Positions 8,433-17,169 of a stretch of 34,510 nt of DNA are shown here, piece by piece (the stretch's first letter is position 1; each line of letters opens with the position of its first letter). The notes under the pieces are model-generated. The model ran no database searches and was not told where the DNA came from. It worked only from the letters and a program-made list of their open reading frames with translations. The position numbers were made by a program, and so were the translations under genes. Origin of the DNA: Lachnospiraceae bacterium UBA3801. GTDB taxonomy: Bacteria; Bacillota; Clostridia; Lachnospirales; Lachnospiraceae. The stretch lies in contig DFEN01000015.1 of the NCBI GenBank assembly GCA_002368685.1, positions 1 to 34,510 of the forward strand. The letters are read 5' to 3'.

Positions 8433-9410
8433 TTATTTATCCTCAAATATCTTTCTAACCCAAGCATCCACACTGTAGTTGTCCATTATTTCTTTAGGGA
8501 TAGGCTTGAAATCATCCACCAGGAAACTCTTTGGAACATATGGATTATCCTTGTCGATCACTAGTATATTTCCATACTTGTAGAAGTCATAATCACGAAC
8601 ATATGTATTGGTTGTAATAAGCTTGGTTTGCGCCGCCATGCTGTCGAACACCCTAAATGAAAGGCCTGCCTGAATGCCAAACTGAACATCCAGAGTGACC
8701 TTTGATTTCTTCATGACAATCGCCATCTTGTCCAAAGGAATAGGATTAACCTTTATATATTTTGGTTTCATCCACCTACCTGTCCCAGGAAGAAGCATTT
8801 TAACAAAATCCATTATTTTGAATCCAAGCATATATAGATAACATCTATCAATCTTTATTTTATTATCACTAATTATTTTATCCCATATCTCAATTCGTCC
8901 TGAATGGAGAAGACCACTCATGGATAATAGGATCGATTTTTTCTCTCCATTATACAGATGAACGTCCGTATAGAAGTTCGTCAACGGCTTGAAACCATAT
9001 TTTTCTATATCATTCTTATCAAATGAATATATCTCATCAAAGAATTCTCTATTCTCCTCAAAATTCTCTATTCTATCGACATAGTCCCATAGATATAGAA
9101 TAAACTTAGCATTAGGTTGCTGTTCTTTATACTTTTTAAGTATATCTGCATGAAGCTGAACAGCATTAATGGCTAGAACATAATCATACTGTGTATCATC
9201 CTCCAGAAGATACTGTTCTTCTCTTCTTCTGGTTTTTGTATCAAGTAGCTTGCCTTTAGTAAAATAGTTAAGAAGCTTCTGTACGGGAGTGTATTTTCCC
9301 TTAGGGGTAAACCTGTTCACTTCAAAGCCATAATTCTTTAATGCTTTCTCGATTATGTCATCATATTCATAAAACCCTATTGGGATAAATTTAACTTTCT
9401 TTTTATCCAT
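8433..9410 (-). CDS. Putative GT-B-type glycosyltransferase / capsular polysaccharide protein
   Basis: 325 residues, soluble, unlike the GT2 enzymes around it. It starts MDKKKVKFIPIGFYEYDDI and has a Rossmann-like N-terminal half with QYDYVLAINAVQLHADIL, followed by FILYLWDYVDRIENFEEN and EIYSFDKNDIEKYGF, a pattern I associate with poorly described GT-B proteins of capsule loci (CgeB-like). The C-terminal half has LDVQFGIQAGLSFRVFDSMAAQTKLITTN, where the E of the GT-B nucleotide-binding helix is replaced by FD. An AGAAGG site lies 5 nt before the ATG and just inside the end of the previous gene. Glycosyl transfer is inferred from the fold pattern and context; substrates are unknown. Confidence 0.65.
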   Translation of the reverse strand: MDKKKVKFIPIGFYEYDDIIEKALKNYGFEVNRFTPKGKYTPVQKLLNYFTKGKLLDTKTRRREEQYLLEDDTQYDYVLAINAVQLHADILKKYKEQQPNAKFILYLWDYVDRIENFEENREFFDEIYSFDKNDIEKYGFKPLTNFYTDVHLYNGEKKSILLSMSGLLHSGRIEIWDKIISDNKIKIDRCYLYMLGFKIMDFVKMLLPGTGRWMKPKYIKVNPIPLDKMAIVMKKSKVTLDVQFGIQAGLSFRVFDSMAAQTKLITTNTYVRDYDFYKYGNILVIDKDNPYVPKSFLVDDFKPIPKEIMDNYSVDAWVRKIFEDK

Positions 9411-9412
9411 AA

Positions 9413-10423
9413 CTACCTTCTTCCAAACAGTTTAAGAAGTCCTTTCAAAATGTTGATACGCTCTAACAAATAGAAAACAAATACAAATGCGTGAAACTTC
9501 GGGTTTTCACCTTTAGGCTGTCGTAAACCAAGATACTTATTTCTTCGATACTTAGGATAGTATTTTCTTAACCATCCAAAACAAGTATTATACGCTCTAG
9601 CTATCAATTCCTTAGAGCTTCCTCTAGTAGAATAAAGCATATACCAACATATATATCTGGCAAAGAAATACTCTAGGCATACATCATCACTTAGCGTTCC
9701 ATTTACTTTCTCAATATCAATAAGCTTATTATGTATTGAATCCAGCAAATAAATAGCATCAACTTCTTCACTAAATGTATTTTGGATAGAGTTGGACACT
9801 GAGTTCTCATTATAGAACCATTTGTAGCCATAGTTACTTGACACTACTACTTCTGCATTGGAATTAAGCGCGACTACATTGAAGTAAACATCCTCTCCTA
9901 TCCCATTATCCAGAAAACATATTTCATTAGACCGAATAAAATCTGTTCTATACAAGTGTGCCCATGGCGAAGTAACCACATAACCAGCCCATTCTGAAGA
10001 CTTCAAAGTAATGCGTCTGAGTATTCGACCATCAGCAGCAATCCTTTCATAGCCTCCAACAACTATATCTACATTACTTTTATTTGAATTCTCTATTTCA
10101 GAATATAATGCTTCAAAATAATCCGATGCAATGAAGTCATCCTGATCTATAAAAGCAAGATACTGCCCTTTCGCAAGCGAAATACCATAATTTCTAGTTT
10201 TAGCAACTCCCGAATTCTCTTTACGATAAACTCTAGTCTTCTCACTCAGTTTAGAATCCTTGACTAAGTATTTATGTACCAATGAATAGGAATCATCCTT
10301 GGATCCATCATCAATAAGAATCAGCTCATAATCTACAAATGTTTGCTTGGACACGCTTTTCAAGCATCTTATTATGCTGCGACCAGCATTATATATAGGA
10401 ATAATAATAGAAATGCTTATCAA
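9413..10423 (-). CDS. Glycosyltransferase family 2, TTG start
   Basis: 336 residues. The only start that fits the N-terminus of the family (xISISIIIPIYNAG) is TTG at 10,421-10,423, which sits 8 nt after a strong AAAGGAG site; no ATG exists nearby in frame. GT-A motifs are clear: LILIDDGSKDDS (about 35-45) and AFIDQDDFIASDYF with the D-x-D-D metal site at 93-96. The C-terminal third is basic (KYYPKYRRNKYLGLRQPKG) and ends with a helix that may be membrane-associated (FHAFVFVFYLLERI). It follows the large tandem GT2 gene by 14 bp. Sugar specificity unknown. Confidence 0.87.
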   Translation of the reverse strand: MISISIIIPIYNAGRSIIRCLKSVSKQTFVDYELILIDDGSKDDSYSLVHKYLVKDSKLSEKTRVYRKENSGVAKTRNYGISLAKGQYLAFIDQDDFIASDYFEALYSEIENSNKSNVDIVVGGYERIAADGRILRRITLKSSEWAGYVVTSPWAHLYRTDFIRSNEICFLDNGIGEDVYFNVVALNSNAEVVVSSNYGYKWFYNENSVSNSIQNTFSEEVDAIYLLDSIHNKLIDIEKVNGTLSDDVCLEYFFARYICWYMLYSTRGSSKELIARAYNTCFGWLRKYYPKYRRNKYLGLRQPKGENPKFHAFVFVFYLLERINILKGLLKLFGRR

Positions 10424-10437
10424 CCTCTCAACTCCTT

Positions 10438-12918
10438 TTACCTAAGAGAATAGTCCTGTCTATCAAGTGTAAGATTCGGATTGTAATAAGGATCACCATT
10501 CTCAAGTATATCCTTCCATCTATCTTGGAACATTAGTATCTCATTTCTGAATCTTGCCTTCTTCTCAGGTGTATCCTCATAGCCTCTAGACTTAGATTCG
10601 TAATGATAGAATGTAGCTTCTGCATCATATACAACCAGCTTATCTATCTCTCTAACTCTCAAACAGAAATCTATATCATTGAAAGCAACCTTATACTTCT
10701 CATCCAAGCCACCAACCGCATCAAATACCGATTTAGGTGTCATAAGACAAGCCGCTGTAACAGCACTAAAATCAGCTGTCATCTTACTTCTATTGAAGTA
10801 AACCTGTCCCGGTCCTTCGCCTAGTCTCTGGAACGCATGCCCTGCTACACCAAGTATGCCTATCAAGGTCCCTGCATGTTGCAATGTATCATCCGGATAA
10901 TAAAGTCTGGCTCCAACTATACCAACCTCTTCACGTTGACAGCATCCAAGCATGTGTTCTATAGCTTCCGGATTAATCATTTCGATATCATTATTAAGAA
11001 GTAGATAGTACTCGCCAGATGCTTCCTGTGCGCCGAAATTATTAATGGCAGAATAATTAAACATACCCTTCCAATAAACAACCTTCACATCATCTCTATC
11101 GCTTAGTTCATCGTAGTATTTGAAGGTTTCTTGTTGTTCACTATTATTCTCAACAATGATATATTCAATATTTTTATATGTAGATAGTTTATCTATAGAA
11201 TCTATACACTTCTTCAGATCATCGATATGATCCTTATTAGGAATAATGATTGATACCAAAGGACTACCCTTTACTATGTATTTAGTATTGTAATATCCCA
11301 GATTATCCCCAAAGCTAACCTCAGCATCTATTCCAAGTCTGCTATAATGTGCTTCAATAGCTTTTTGACCTGCTTCAAAAGCATACATTTTCGCCTGAGG
11401 ATTTGTAGCTGTAGATGTATCACTGGATCTCCAATGATATAAAATCTTAGGAATATGGTGTATTGTCTCAGCCTGTTCTACACATCTAAATATGAAGTCA
11501 TAGTCCTGAGCGCCATCGTATTCACTCCTAAAACCACCCACGCGATTAGCAAGACTTCTAGAAGCAACAAACATATGGCATATATAATTTACGCTCCTAA
11601 GAAGATCCAGATTATAATCTGGTTTAAAGTGAGGTTCTGAAAATCTCTTTCCGCTTTCATCGACCTTATCTTCGTCACTATATATAACCAGATTATCTGA
11701 TTCCTTTTGCCTTGTAACTAGTACGCACTCATATAAAGCATTAGGTGCAAACAGATCATCATGATCACCTAGAACAATATAATCGCCTGTAGCCTCTGCA
11801 AGTGCCTGATTAGTGTTATCGGAGATTCCTAAAGAGGTTTCACCCTTACGAACATACTTAAACCTTGGATCATCTCCTACTATAGCTTTAACGCATTTCT
11901 CGAGAACTGAATCTACCGGGCTTCCATCTGAGAGGATCACCTCAAACTTATCATAGGTCTGAGCCTTAATAGATTCTACCAGTTCCCTTAACATCTTTTC
12001 CGGAGTCTTGTAAAGAGGAACGAGGATACTAAATTTTGGGTCATCATCTCTTTTATCTTTTCTTTGTTGGTCAAGTTCTCTGTTAGATGGAGCAACCTCC
12101 TCTAGCCACTTCTCGTAAGAAATCTCTACAGGCTTTCCTACAGGTACTATTTTGTTTACCACCTTTTTAGCAGTCCCCACAAACCCAACTGTCCTAAGGT
12201 TACGTTTCACTCTACCAGAATAATCTTTAATTATAGTTGCAAGTGTTCTATCACTGCTATACTCACTAAGATTTAGTTCTACTACAGAGGTCTTCTCTCC
12301 TATAAATCTAATCAGTATCTTGTTTTCATCTGTCTTTAGATTAATAACAAATCCCACATCTTCTTCATCATTAAAGCCTGCTATTATCTCAGCCACATCG
12401 CTACGATTATATCTACTAATCTCCGCCTTTATTCTGACCGGATGTCTATCAACTATTTTATAGACCTTAATTTCTTTAGTTTCAGCTGCCCAACCCTGGA
12501 TATTAACAACGCCGTCTTTAACGCTTACTTCATCAAGGTTATATAAGCCTTTAGATATCTGATCATGAACAAAAGCAAATCTTCTCTCAAAGATTATTTC
12601 TTCCTTATCACTGTCAGTTTTGTTAGGATTGGAAAACAGGAGCCTAAGGATACCTTTTTTTTCTCTCAGATACTCTCCCATATCAACAAAAAAAGAAGCA
12701 AAATATGAATAGTTTCTGCCTCCATCAATTATCCAAAGTGTTGGTCCCACTTTTCTAATACTATATTTAACAGGTACTGATTTCCATTTTCCACCCACTC
12801 GAACAAGAGCCTTAATATCGGCATCCTTCATAAGTCTTTCGTTACAATGTCCCTGTACTATTATCTTGTTATCATCATCTGGGGATTTCTGTATATCATG
12901 AAAGTAGAAAAGCTTCAT
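10438..12918 (-). CDS. Large tandem-domain glycosyltransferase (two GT2 domains plus N-terminal beta modules)
   Basis: 826 residues. Residues 1-117 form a non-catalytic beta-rich region. Residues about 130-220 form a second module with QGWAAE, YNRSDV and DVGFVI. GT2 domain 1 spans about 295-530 (FSILVPLYKTP, DHDD at 385-388, and AQDYDFIFR in the acceptor region). GT2 domain 2 spans about 552-800 (LVSIIIPNKDH, NNDIE at 642-646, and FNDIDFCLR). This tandem layout is typical of O-antigen and rhamnan-type polymer synthases that add two linkages or extend a chain. The start overlaps the DUF2304 gene by 4 bp (ATGA). The GWA module resembles one in the plus-strand enzyme at 27,379-30,036. Likely cytoplasmic. 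Substrate unknown. Confidence 0.9.
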   Translation of the reverse strand: MKLFYFHDIQKSPDDDNKIIVQGHCNERLMKDADIKALVRVGGKWKSVPVKYSIRKVGPTLWIIDGGRNYSYFASFFVDMGEYLREKKGILRLLFSNPNKTDSDKEEIIFERRFAFVHDQISKGLYNLDEVSVKDGVVNIQGWAAETKEIKVYKIVDRHPVRIKAEISRYNRSDVAEIIAGFNDEEDVGFVINLKTDENKILIRFIGEKTSVVELNLSEYSSDRTLATIIKDYSGRVKRNLRTVGFVGTAKKVVNKIVPVGKPVEISYEKWLEEVAPSNRELDQQRKDKRDDDPKFSILVPLYKTPEKMLRELVESIKAQTYDKFEVILSDGSPVDSVLEKCVKAIVGDDPRFKYVRKGETSLGISDNTNQALAEATGDYIVLGDHDDLFAPNALYECVLVTRQKESDNLVIYSDEDKVDESGKRFSEPHFKPDYNLDLLRSVNYICHMFVASRSLANRVGGFRSEYDGAQDYDFIFRCVEQAETIHHIPKILYHWRSSDTSTATNPQAKMYAFEAGQKAIEAHYSRLGIDAEVSFGDNLGYYNTKYIVKGSPLVSIIIPNKDHIDDLKKCIDSIDKLSTYKNIEYIIVENNSEQQETFKYYDELSDRDDVKVVYWKGMFNYSAINNFGAQEASGEYYLLLNNDIEMINPEAIEHMLGCCQREEVGIVGARLYYPDDTLQHAGTLIGILGVAGHAFQRLGEGPGQVYFNRSKMTADFSAVTAACLMTPKSVFDAVGGLDEKYKVAFNDIDFCLRVREIDKLVVYDAEATFYHYESKSRGYEDTPEKKARFRNEILMFQDRWKDILENGDPYYNPNLTLDRQDYSLR

Positions 12919-13259
12919 TTCTTGTCATCAATTTCCTTTCTAAGCAGTGCAATCTCGCGAGTAAGTGTATCAACCTTATCATGTAGTTTGCTAACTGTCT
13001 TGGACAGGGCAAATATTATAGCTAGAGCAAAAACAAATCCCATGAAAAATAGCATATTAACAGGAGCTATTACTCCGGTAACCTTCGCCAGCCAATATAA
13101 TATATCCGGCCACAAAGCAAGGACAGCAACAAGCATAGCTAGAAGTGACCATCCCAGCCCGTATTTATAATTAATCTTTTTCTTGCTCATCAAAGAGACA
13201 ATCTTCGCTATAACAAATAGCATAATAACAACAACTATAACTCGTATTCTTAATGACAT
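12915..13259 (-). CDS. DUF2304 family small membrane protein
   Basis: 114 residues with three hydrophobic helices (about 4-21, 30-50 and 66-87), then a polar, coiled-coil-like tail (SKLHDKVDTLTREIALLRKEID). This is the layout of DUF2304 proteins, which commonly sit beside DPM1-like GT2 genes. Here the stop of the DPM1-like gene and this ATG share a base (TAATG), the strongest coupling in the operon apart from one other pair. The likely role is to anchor or assist the polyprenyl-phosphate sugar synthase at the membrane (inference from the constant gene pairing). No catalytic motif is visible. Confidence 0.85.
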   Translation of the reverse strand: MSLRIRVIVVVIMLFVIAKIVSLMSKKKINYKYGLGWSLLAMLVAVLALWPDILYWLAKVTGVIAPVNMLFFMGFVFALAIIFALSKTVSKLHDKVDTLTREIALLRKEIDDKK

Positions 13260-13948
13260 TATTTATTAAACCTCGCAATTAAGATAGCTATACTAACTTT
13301 AATCATATAGTATACACCATTTATCATTGATATAGAAGATACGCCTTCTTCTCTTTCATTCATGACTACAGGAATTTCTTCTACTTTATATCCCTTTGAT
13401 ATGATAGTAACCTCACTTTCAGGTTCAGGATAATCCTTTGGATAATCCTTTGCAAAAAGAGATATAAGTCTTCTATTAACCATTCTAAAACCAGATGTTG
13501 GATCTGTTATTTTCTTTCCAGTAAGAAGCTTAATGAGACCAGTAAAAAACTTTATTCCAACGCGTCGAACGCCTGAGGACTGAAAGCCTTCATGTTCAAT
13601 AAAACGAGAGCCTATAACCATATCGCCGTCAGTTTCTTCAAGTTTTTTTACCATATCATCCAGATAAGAAGCATTGTGCTGTCCATCGCCATCAAACTGT
13701 ACCGCGATATCATAATCATTATTATATGCATACATATACCCAGCTTGAACAGCCCCACCTATTCCTAGATTCACCGGAAGACTTATATGTTCATATTTAT
13801 TATTCTTAAGTATTTCAAGAGTATTGTCAGTTGAGCAATCATTGACCACTAAATAGTCAAAATCCGGAGCATTGCTCACAATATCAGAAATAGTTTTCTC
13901 AATACTACCAGATTCATTAAATGCCGGAATTATAACCAGTTTTTTCAT
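13259..13948 (-). CDS. DPM1-like polyprenyl-phosphate glycosyltransferase (GT2)
   Basis: 229 residues, the short soluble form of the dolichol/undecaprenyl-phosphate sugar synthase family. It opens KLVIIPAFNESGSI, binds donor through VVNDCSTDNT, and has the metal motif FDGDGQH at 85-91 and the family segment DPTSGFRMVNRR. Such enzymes load a sugar onto undecaprenyl phosphate at the inner face; the product is flipped and used by GT-C enzymes outside. It has no C-terminal membrane helices, and the adjacent DUF2304 protein may supply them. It lies just downstream of three multispanning proteins that could use its product. Sugar identity not decidable. Confidence 0.88.
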   Translation of the reverse strand: MKKLVIIPAFNESGSIEKTISDIVSNAPDFDYLVVNDCSTDNTLEILKNNKYEHISLPVNLGIGGAVQAGYMYAYNNDYDIAVQFDGDGQHNASYLDDMVKKLEETDGDMVIGSRFIEHEGFQSSGVRRVGIKFFTGLIKLLTGKKITDPTSGFRMVNRRLISLFAKDYPKDYPEPESEVTIISKGYKVEEIPVVMNEREEGVSSISMINGVYYMIKVSIAILIARFNK

Positions 13949-13958
13949 TCTTGAACCA

Positions 13959-15773
13959 TTACTCCATTTCTATCAGAATGTCTCTCTTGTTATTCAAAAC
14001 TTGAGTTCCTAATTCGTCAAATAGTTTCTTATCAGTCTTATATATATCCGTTTTCTGAACACATATATACTTTATTCCAGATAAATCATAACTCTGAAAT
14101 GCATCAAAAGAGTTTATATATACCGCCCTTTTATGCTTAGTCAAAACAGAAAACCAGCTTGTATAATTCTCTGTCCCGACAAGCATTATCTCCGGATCTC
14201 CAGATTCCTGCACTGGAACATTTTTATCCATATACCTAAAAGTCTCTATATCACTATAATTAAGTGGATCTGCATATCTAACAAAATCGTGGTTGAAGCT
14301 ATAGATATCCAGAAATTGTTCAAATCCAACTCTAAGAAAACGCTCATTCTTATTTAATATTTTTTCATCCACATTAAATAATATCATACCTAGAGCAAAT
14401 AATAAAACTGCAAATCCAGATATAACCAGATACTTATATCTCGCGTAAATCTCAGTGATCACTCTGAATGCAAGAATCATTCCAAGCAGGAATATTACAT
14501 TATTATTTTTAACGTAATAATATATTGATACCTTTCCCTGCATAGCCATCACAAAAAGGAAAGCCACAAAGATAATAAAGCTAATAATCGTCATCAAGAT
14601 AACAGCAGACTGAGCAGTTGATTCATCAAGCCTTTTTCGAAGCTTCATATCCCTTACAGCCAGATACATCCCTGATATGATAAATGGTGCAAGAAGCACA
14701 AAGTTAGAATACATATCATTATAACATCCACCATCTGCTGCTATTCCACCTGTAGCTGCAGTTCCTCCTGAAGTACTTCCGTCCCCAGCAATTGGAGTCA
14801 GATTCAGAAGATTACCGAAGGTAAAGAGAAGTCCCAAAACACTCGGAAGCAAAAACACACCAAACACCTCGGCAAAGTGTTTCTTAGTAAACAGCTTTCC
14901 CGACTTAGCATATCCAAATATGATAGCTGCCAACACCGAAACATATACCATAGGCACAAACATCATATAACAAACAAACAGTCCAAAAAGTCCCAGGTTC
15001 AGCATAATAATAAGTAACACTTTATTACTCTCATCTGCTATAAGCAGCTTAGCCAGATACAAAATATAAGCGATCAGCGGAATACTTATTCCAAAATATG
15101 AGAATCCGAACAAGTATGAATATAGAGGATAAGCCATCATATAAAGTGGGATGCTTATCATCCCTAACACAGTTGTACCTTTGGAGTATATATATGGTCT
15201 AATAAGCAAATAGAACATGAATCCAGAAAGGAATAGGTAACCTGTCTCCCAAAGAACGAAGACTCTAAATAAATCAAAATCACCAATTATTGGTCTTACT
15301 ACTTCCATTGGCATTGCAGTATTAATAGCGGCAAAGAACATGTTAGTAGGAACAATATGTTGCAAAGCTATAGTCTTAGCAAAATTCATATGAACAGTGC
15401 TATCTATAGATATAAAGCCTAGAACCTGGGCATATCCAAACTTTCTTCTCATATAGTAACCAGCTACCATACCAGAAATAAGGAATGCAACTATATCCTT
15501 CTTTTCGTAGGAGAACTGCTGTCTGCCCTTCTTTATCAGAAGAACAAGGAGAACTAAACCCACCAACAGATCAGCAAAACCTACAGTAAGATTACTTATA
15601 GGCAAACTTAGTCTGTAGAACAGCGCTCCCATAGCCGCCTGATAACAAAATGTCGCCATAACAGATAGCGCTATCTCAGTAAAAAGATTAGTCTTCTTAT
15701 CGCTCTTTTTTACAAGTGTCAGAGTCGACAAAAGCAACACATATGAAATTATATAAAAGACTCCAATCATCAT
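13959..15773 (-). CDS. Multispanning membrane protein, GT-C-like
   Basis: 604 residues with roughly 12-14 membrane helices over the first 460 residues and a soluble C-terminal domain of about 130 residues (from about ILNKNERFLRV to the end), probably outside the cell. The second half of the helical part has a Gly/Thr/Ala-rich external loop (GSTSGGTAATGG). An early loop has GFISIDSTVHMNFAKTIA with D124 and H128, which resembles the acidic first loop of GT-C glycosyltransferases. I do not recognise a named family with certainty. Its position between a DUF2142 protein and a DPM1-like synthase supports a role as an extracytoplasmic glycosyltransferase or polymerase (inference). Confidence 0.65.
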   Translation of the reverse strand: MMIGVFYIISYVLLLSTLTLVKKSDKKTNLFTEIALSVMATFCYQAAMGALFYRLSLPISNLTVGFADLLVGLVLLVLLIKKGRQQFSYEKKDIVAFLISGMVAGYYMRRKFGYAQVLGFISIDSTVHMNFAKTIALQHIVPTNMFFAAINTAMPMEVVRPIIGDFDLFRVFVLWETGYLFLSGFMFYLLIRPYIYSKGTTVLGMISIPLYMMAYPLYSYLFGFSYFGISIPLIAYILYLAKLLIADESNKVLLIIMLNLGLFGLFVCYMMFVPMVYVSVLAAIIFGYAKSGKLFTKKHFAEVFGVFLLPSVLGLLFTFGNLLNLTPIAGDGSTSGGTAATGGIAADGGCYNDMYSNFVLLAPFIISGMYLAVRDMKLRKRLDESTAQSAVILMTIISFIIFVAFLFVMAMQGKVSIYYYVKNNNVIFLLGMILAFRVITEIYARYKYLVISGFAVLLFALGMILFNVDEKILNKNERFLRVGFEQFLDIYSFNHDFVRYADPLNYSDIETFRYMDKNVPVQESGDPEIMLVGTENYTSWFSVLTKHKRAVYINSFDAFQSYDLSGIKYICVQKTDIYKTDKKLFDELGTQVLNNKRDILIEME

Positions 15774-15777
15774 ACGA

Positions 15778-17169
15778 TTAACCCCAATATCTGTACATTA
15801 CAAGTTTCATAACATAATAAAATGTATATAAATAGAACACTATCTGTGTACCATAATAACTCTTCTTATTTCCTATCTCAGTTCCAACCCCCAGAGGAAC
15901 AACAAACATTGGAATCACAGGAATTATATATCTACCTTGAACGCCAAGTAACGAAGATATCTGATATAGATACCCCCTAATGGTTGCAACATCAACATTT
16001 GGATCAAGACCATCAAGTTCGAAGCTCCAGGTTGCCATAGACACCAGAACGAGCCCCATAACTCCAAGTGCAATAATGACCATGATTATTCTGTCTCTGA
16101 TTTTAAGACCTTTATAAGTTTCCAACTCCGCCTTCGGCAGAAATAGATTAATAAATACAAGTATACAGAAAAATATCACTATAAATTGATTTGAAACAAA
16201 AGTATCAAGCCATCCAAAGCATCCAACTGTAGTCTGCATGTAATAAAACAGAAGATTTGACAGAGTAACCTTCATCAAAAATAGTGTTCTTCCCGGTTGA
16301 AGAGCACAGGCAAAAAGAACTTTAAAGAAATACTGATTTCTGCATAAGAATACAAATCCACCGGCCGCAAGTATCACAAAAACAAGACACACCCATTTAT
16401 ACTTCTTAATAAACACTGCAAGATCAAACTTCTTACCTATTGGCAGATAGAACTTATCAATTGGAACTATCAAAATTGCCGCAAGTAGCAGCATATATAT
16501 CATTTTCACTACAAAGAATACCAGAGTTATAACAAAAAGTATTATGATATCCTTCCAAGTAACCTTGCCTTCTCTAAACTTCATATTCAGAATAAGAGCC
16601 GTCATAAAGAGCGAACATGTAATTATCATTACATCAGGATTTATTGAAGAACACTGTTGTATCGTCATAGGCATCAGAAGCACAAAAAGAAATACAGCTT
16701 TCTTGAAGGGTGCCAGTTTCAAAGTAAGTACTCCCATCAATATAAAGAAGACCGTCGAAAATAATTCTGCCATTTGAAGACAAATAAGCTTCGGAAGTCT
16801 GAACATTGCCCCTAAATAGAATCCAAGAGCCGCCGGAATATACTTTACTGCATTTATACCAATATTAAAATCAGAAGGTCTGAGATGATGCTCATATCTC
16901 TTCATACCAGCTGTCTTATACGCCACCTCATCCACAGGATGATTCTCTGAAACATTAAAGTCAGAAAGCCCCGCCTCAGCATAGAACATTCCAGTAGTCT
17001 CCGCTATATAATCTGTTGTTCCATATGCGTACATCATATTGATAAAATGAGTGTACTCATCAGGAGTCTGTGAAACAGGTACAGCTATAGACATTATAAT
17101 TGCCCAAACTCCTGCAAACACCGCAAAAATTGAAACTATATTTATCTTTGATAAGATCTTCTCTTTCAT
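15778..17169 (-). CDS. DUF2142 family membrane protein, probable GT-C glycosyltransferase
   Basis: 463 residues, about 10-11 helices. The first external loop reads VPVSQTPDEYTHFINMMYAYG (D37, E38 and H41), matching the P-P-D-E-x-x-H-F hallmark of DUF2142, and the later segment SSINPDVMIITCSLFM is also typical. DUF2142 proteins are predicted GT-C enzymes using polyprenyl-phosphate sugars outside the cell; the acidic pair is the likely catalytic and metal site. Its start shares a base with the stop of the preceding gene (TGATG), and the next gene follows after 4 bp, so the three membrane proteins should be made together. Substrate unknown. Confidence 0.8.
   Translation of the reverse strand: MKEKILSKINIVSIFAVFAGVWAIIMSIAVPVSQTPDEYTHFINMMYAYGTTDYIAETTGMFYAEAGLSDFNVSENHPVDEVAYKTAGMKRYEHHLRPSDFNIGINAVKYIPAALGFYLGAMFRLPKLICLQMAELFSTVFFILMGVLTLKLAPFKKAVFLFVLLMPMTIQQCSSINPDVMIITCSLFMTALILNMKFREGKVTWKDIIILFVITLVFFVVKMIYMLLLAAILIVPIDKFYLPIGKKFDLAVFIKKYKWVCLVFVILAAGGFVFLCRNQYFFKVLFACALQPGRTLFLMKVTLSNLLFYYMQTTVGCFGWLDTFVSNQFIVIFFCILVFINLFLPKAELETYKGLKIRDRIIMVIIALGVMGLVLVSMATWSFELDGLDPNVDVATIRGYLYQISSLLGVQGRYIIPVIPMFVVPLGVGTEIGNKKSYYGTQIVFYLYTFYYVMKLVMYRYWG

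Noticed and set aside
8432..8473. Longer start for the GT2 gene ending at 7,490
   Set aside because: The added residues lie inside the preceding gene and precede the normal GT2 opening; the GAGGA site fits the ATG at 8,431.
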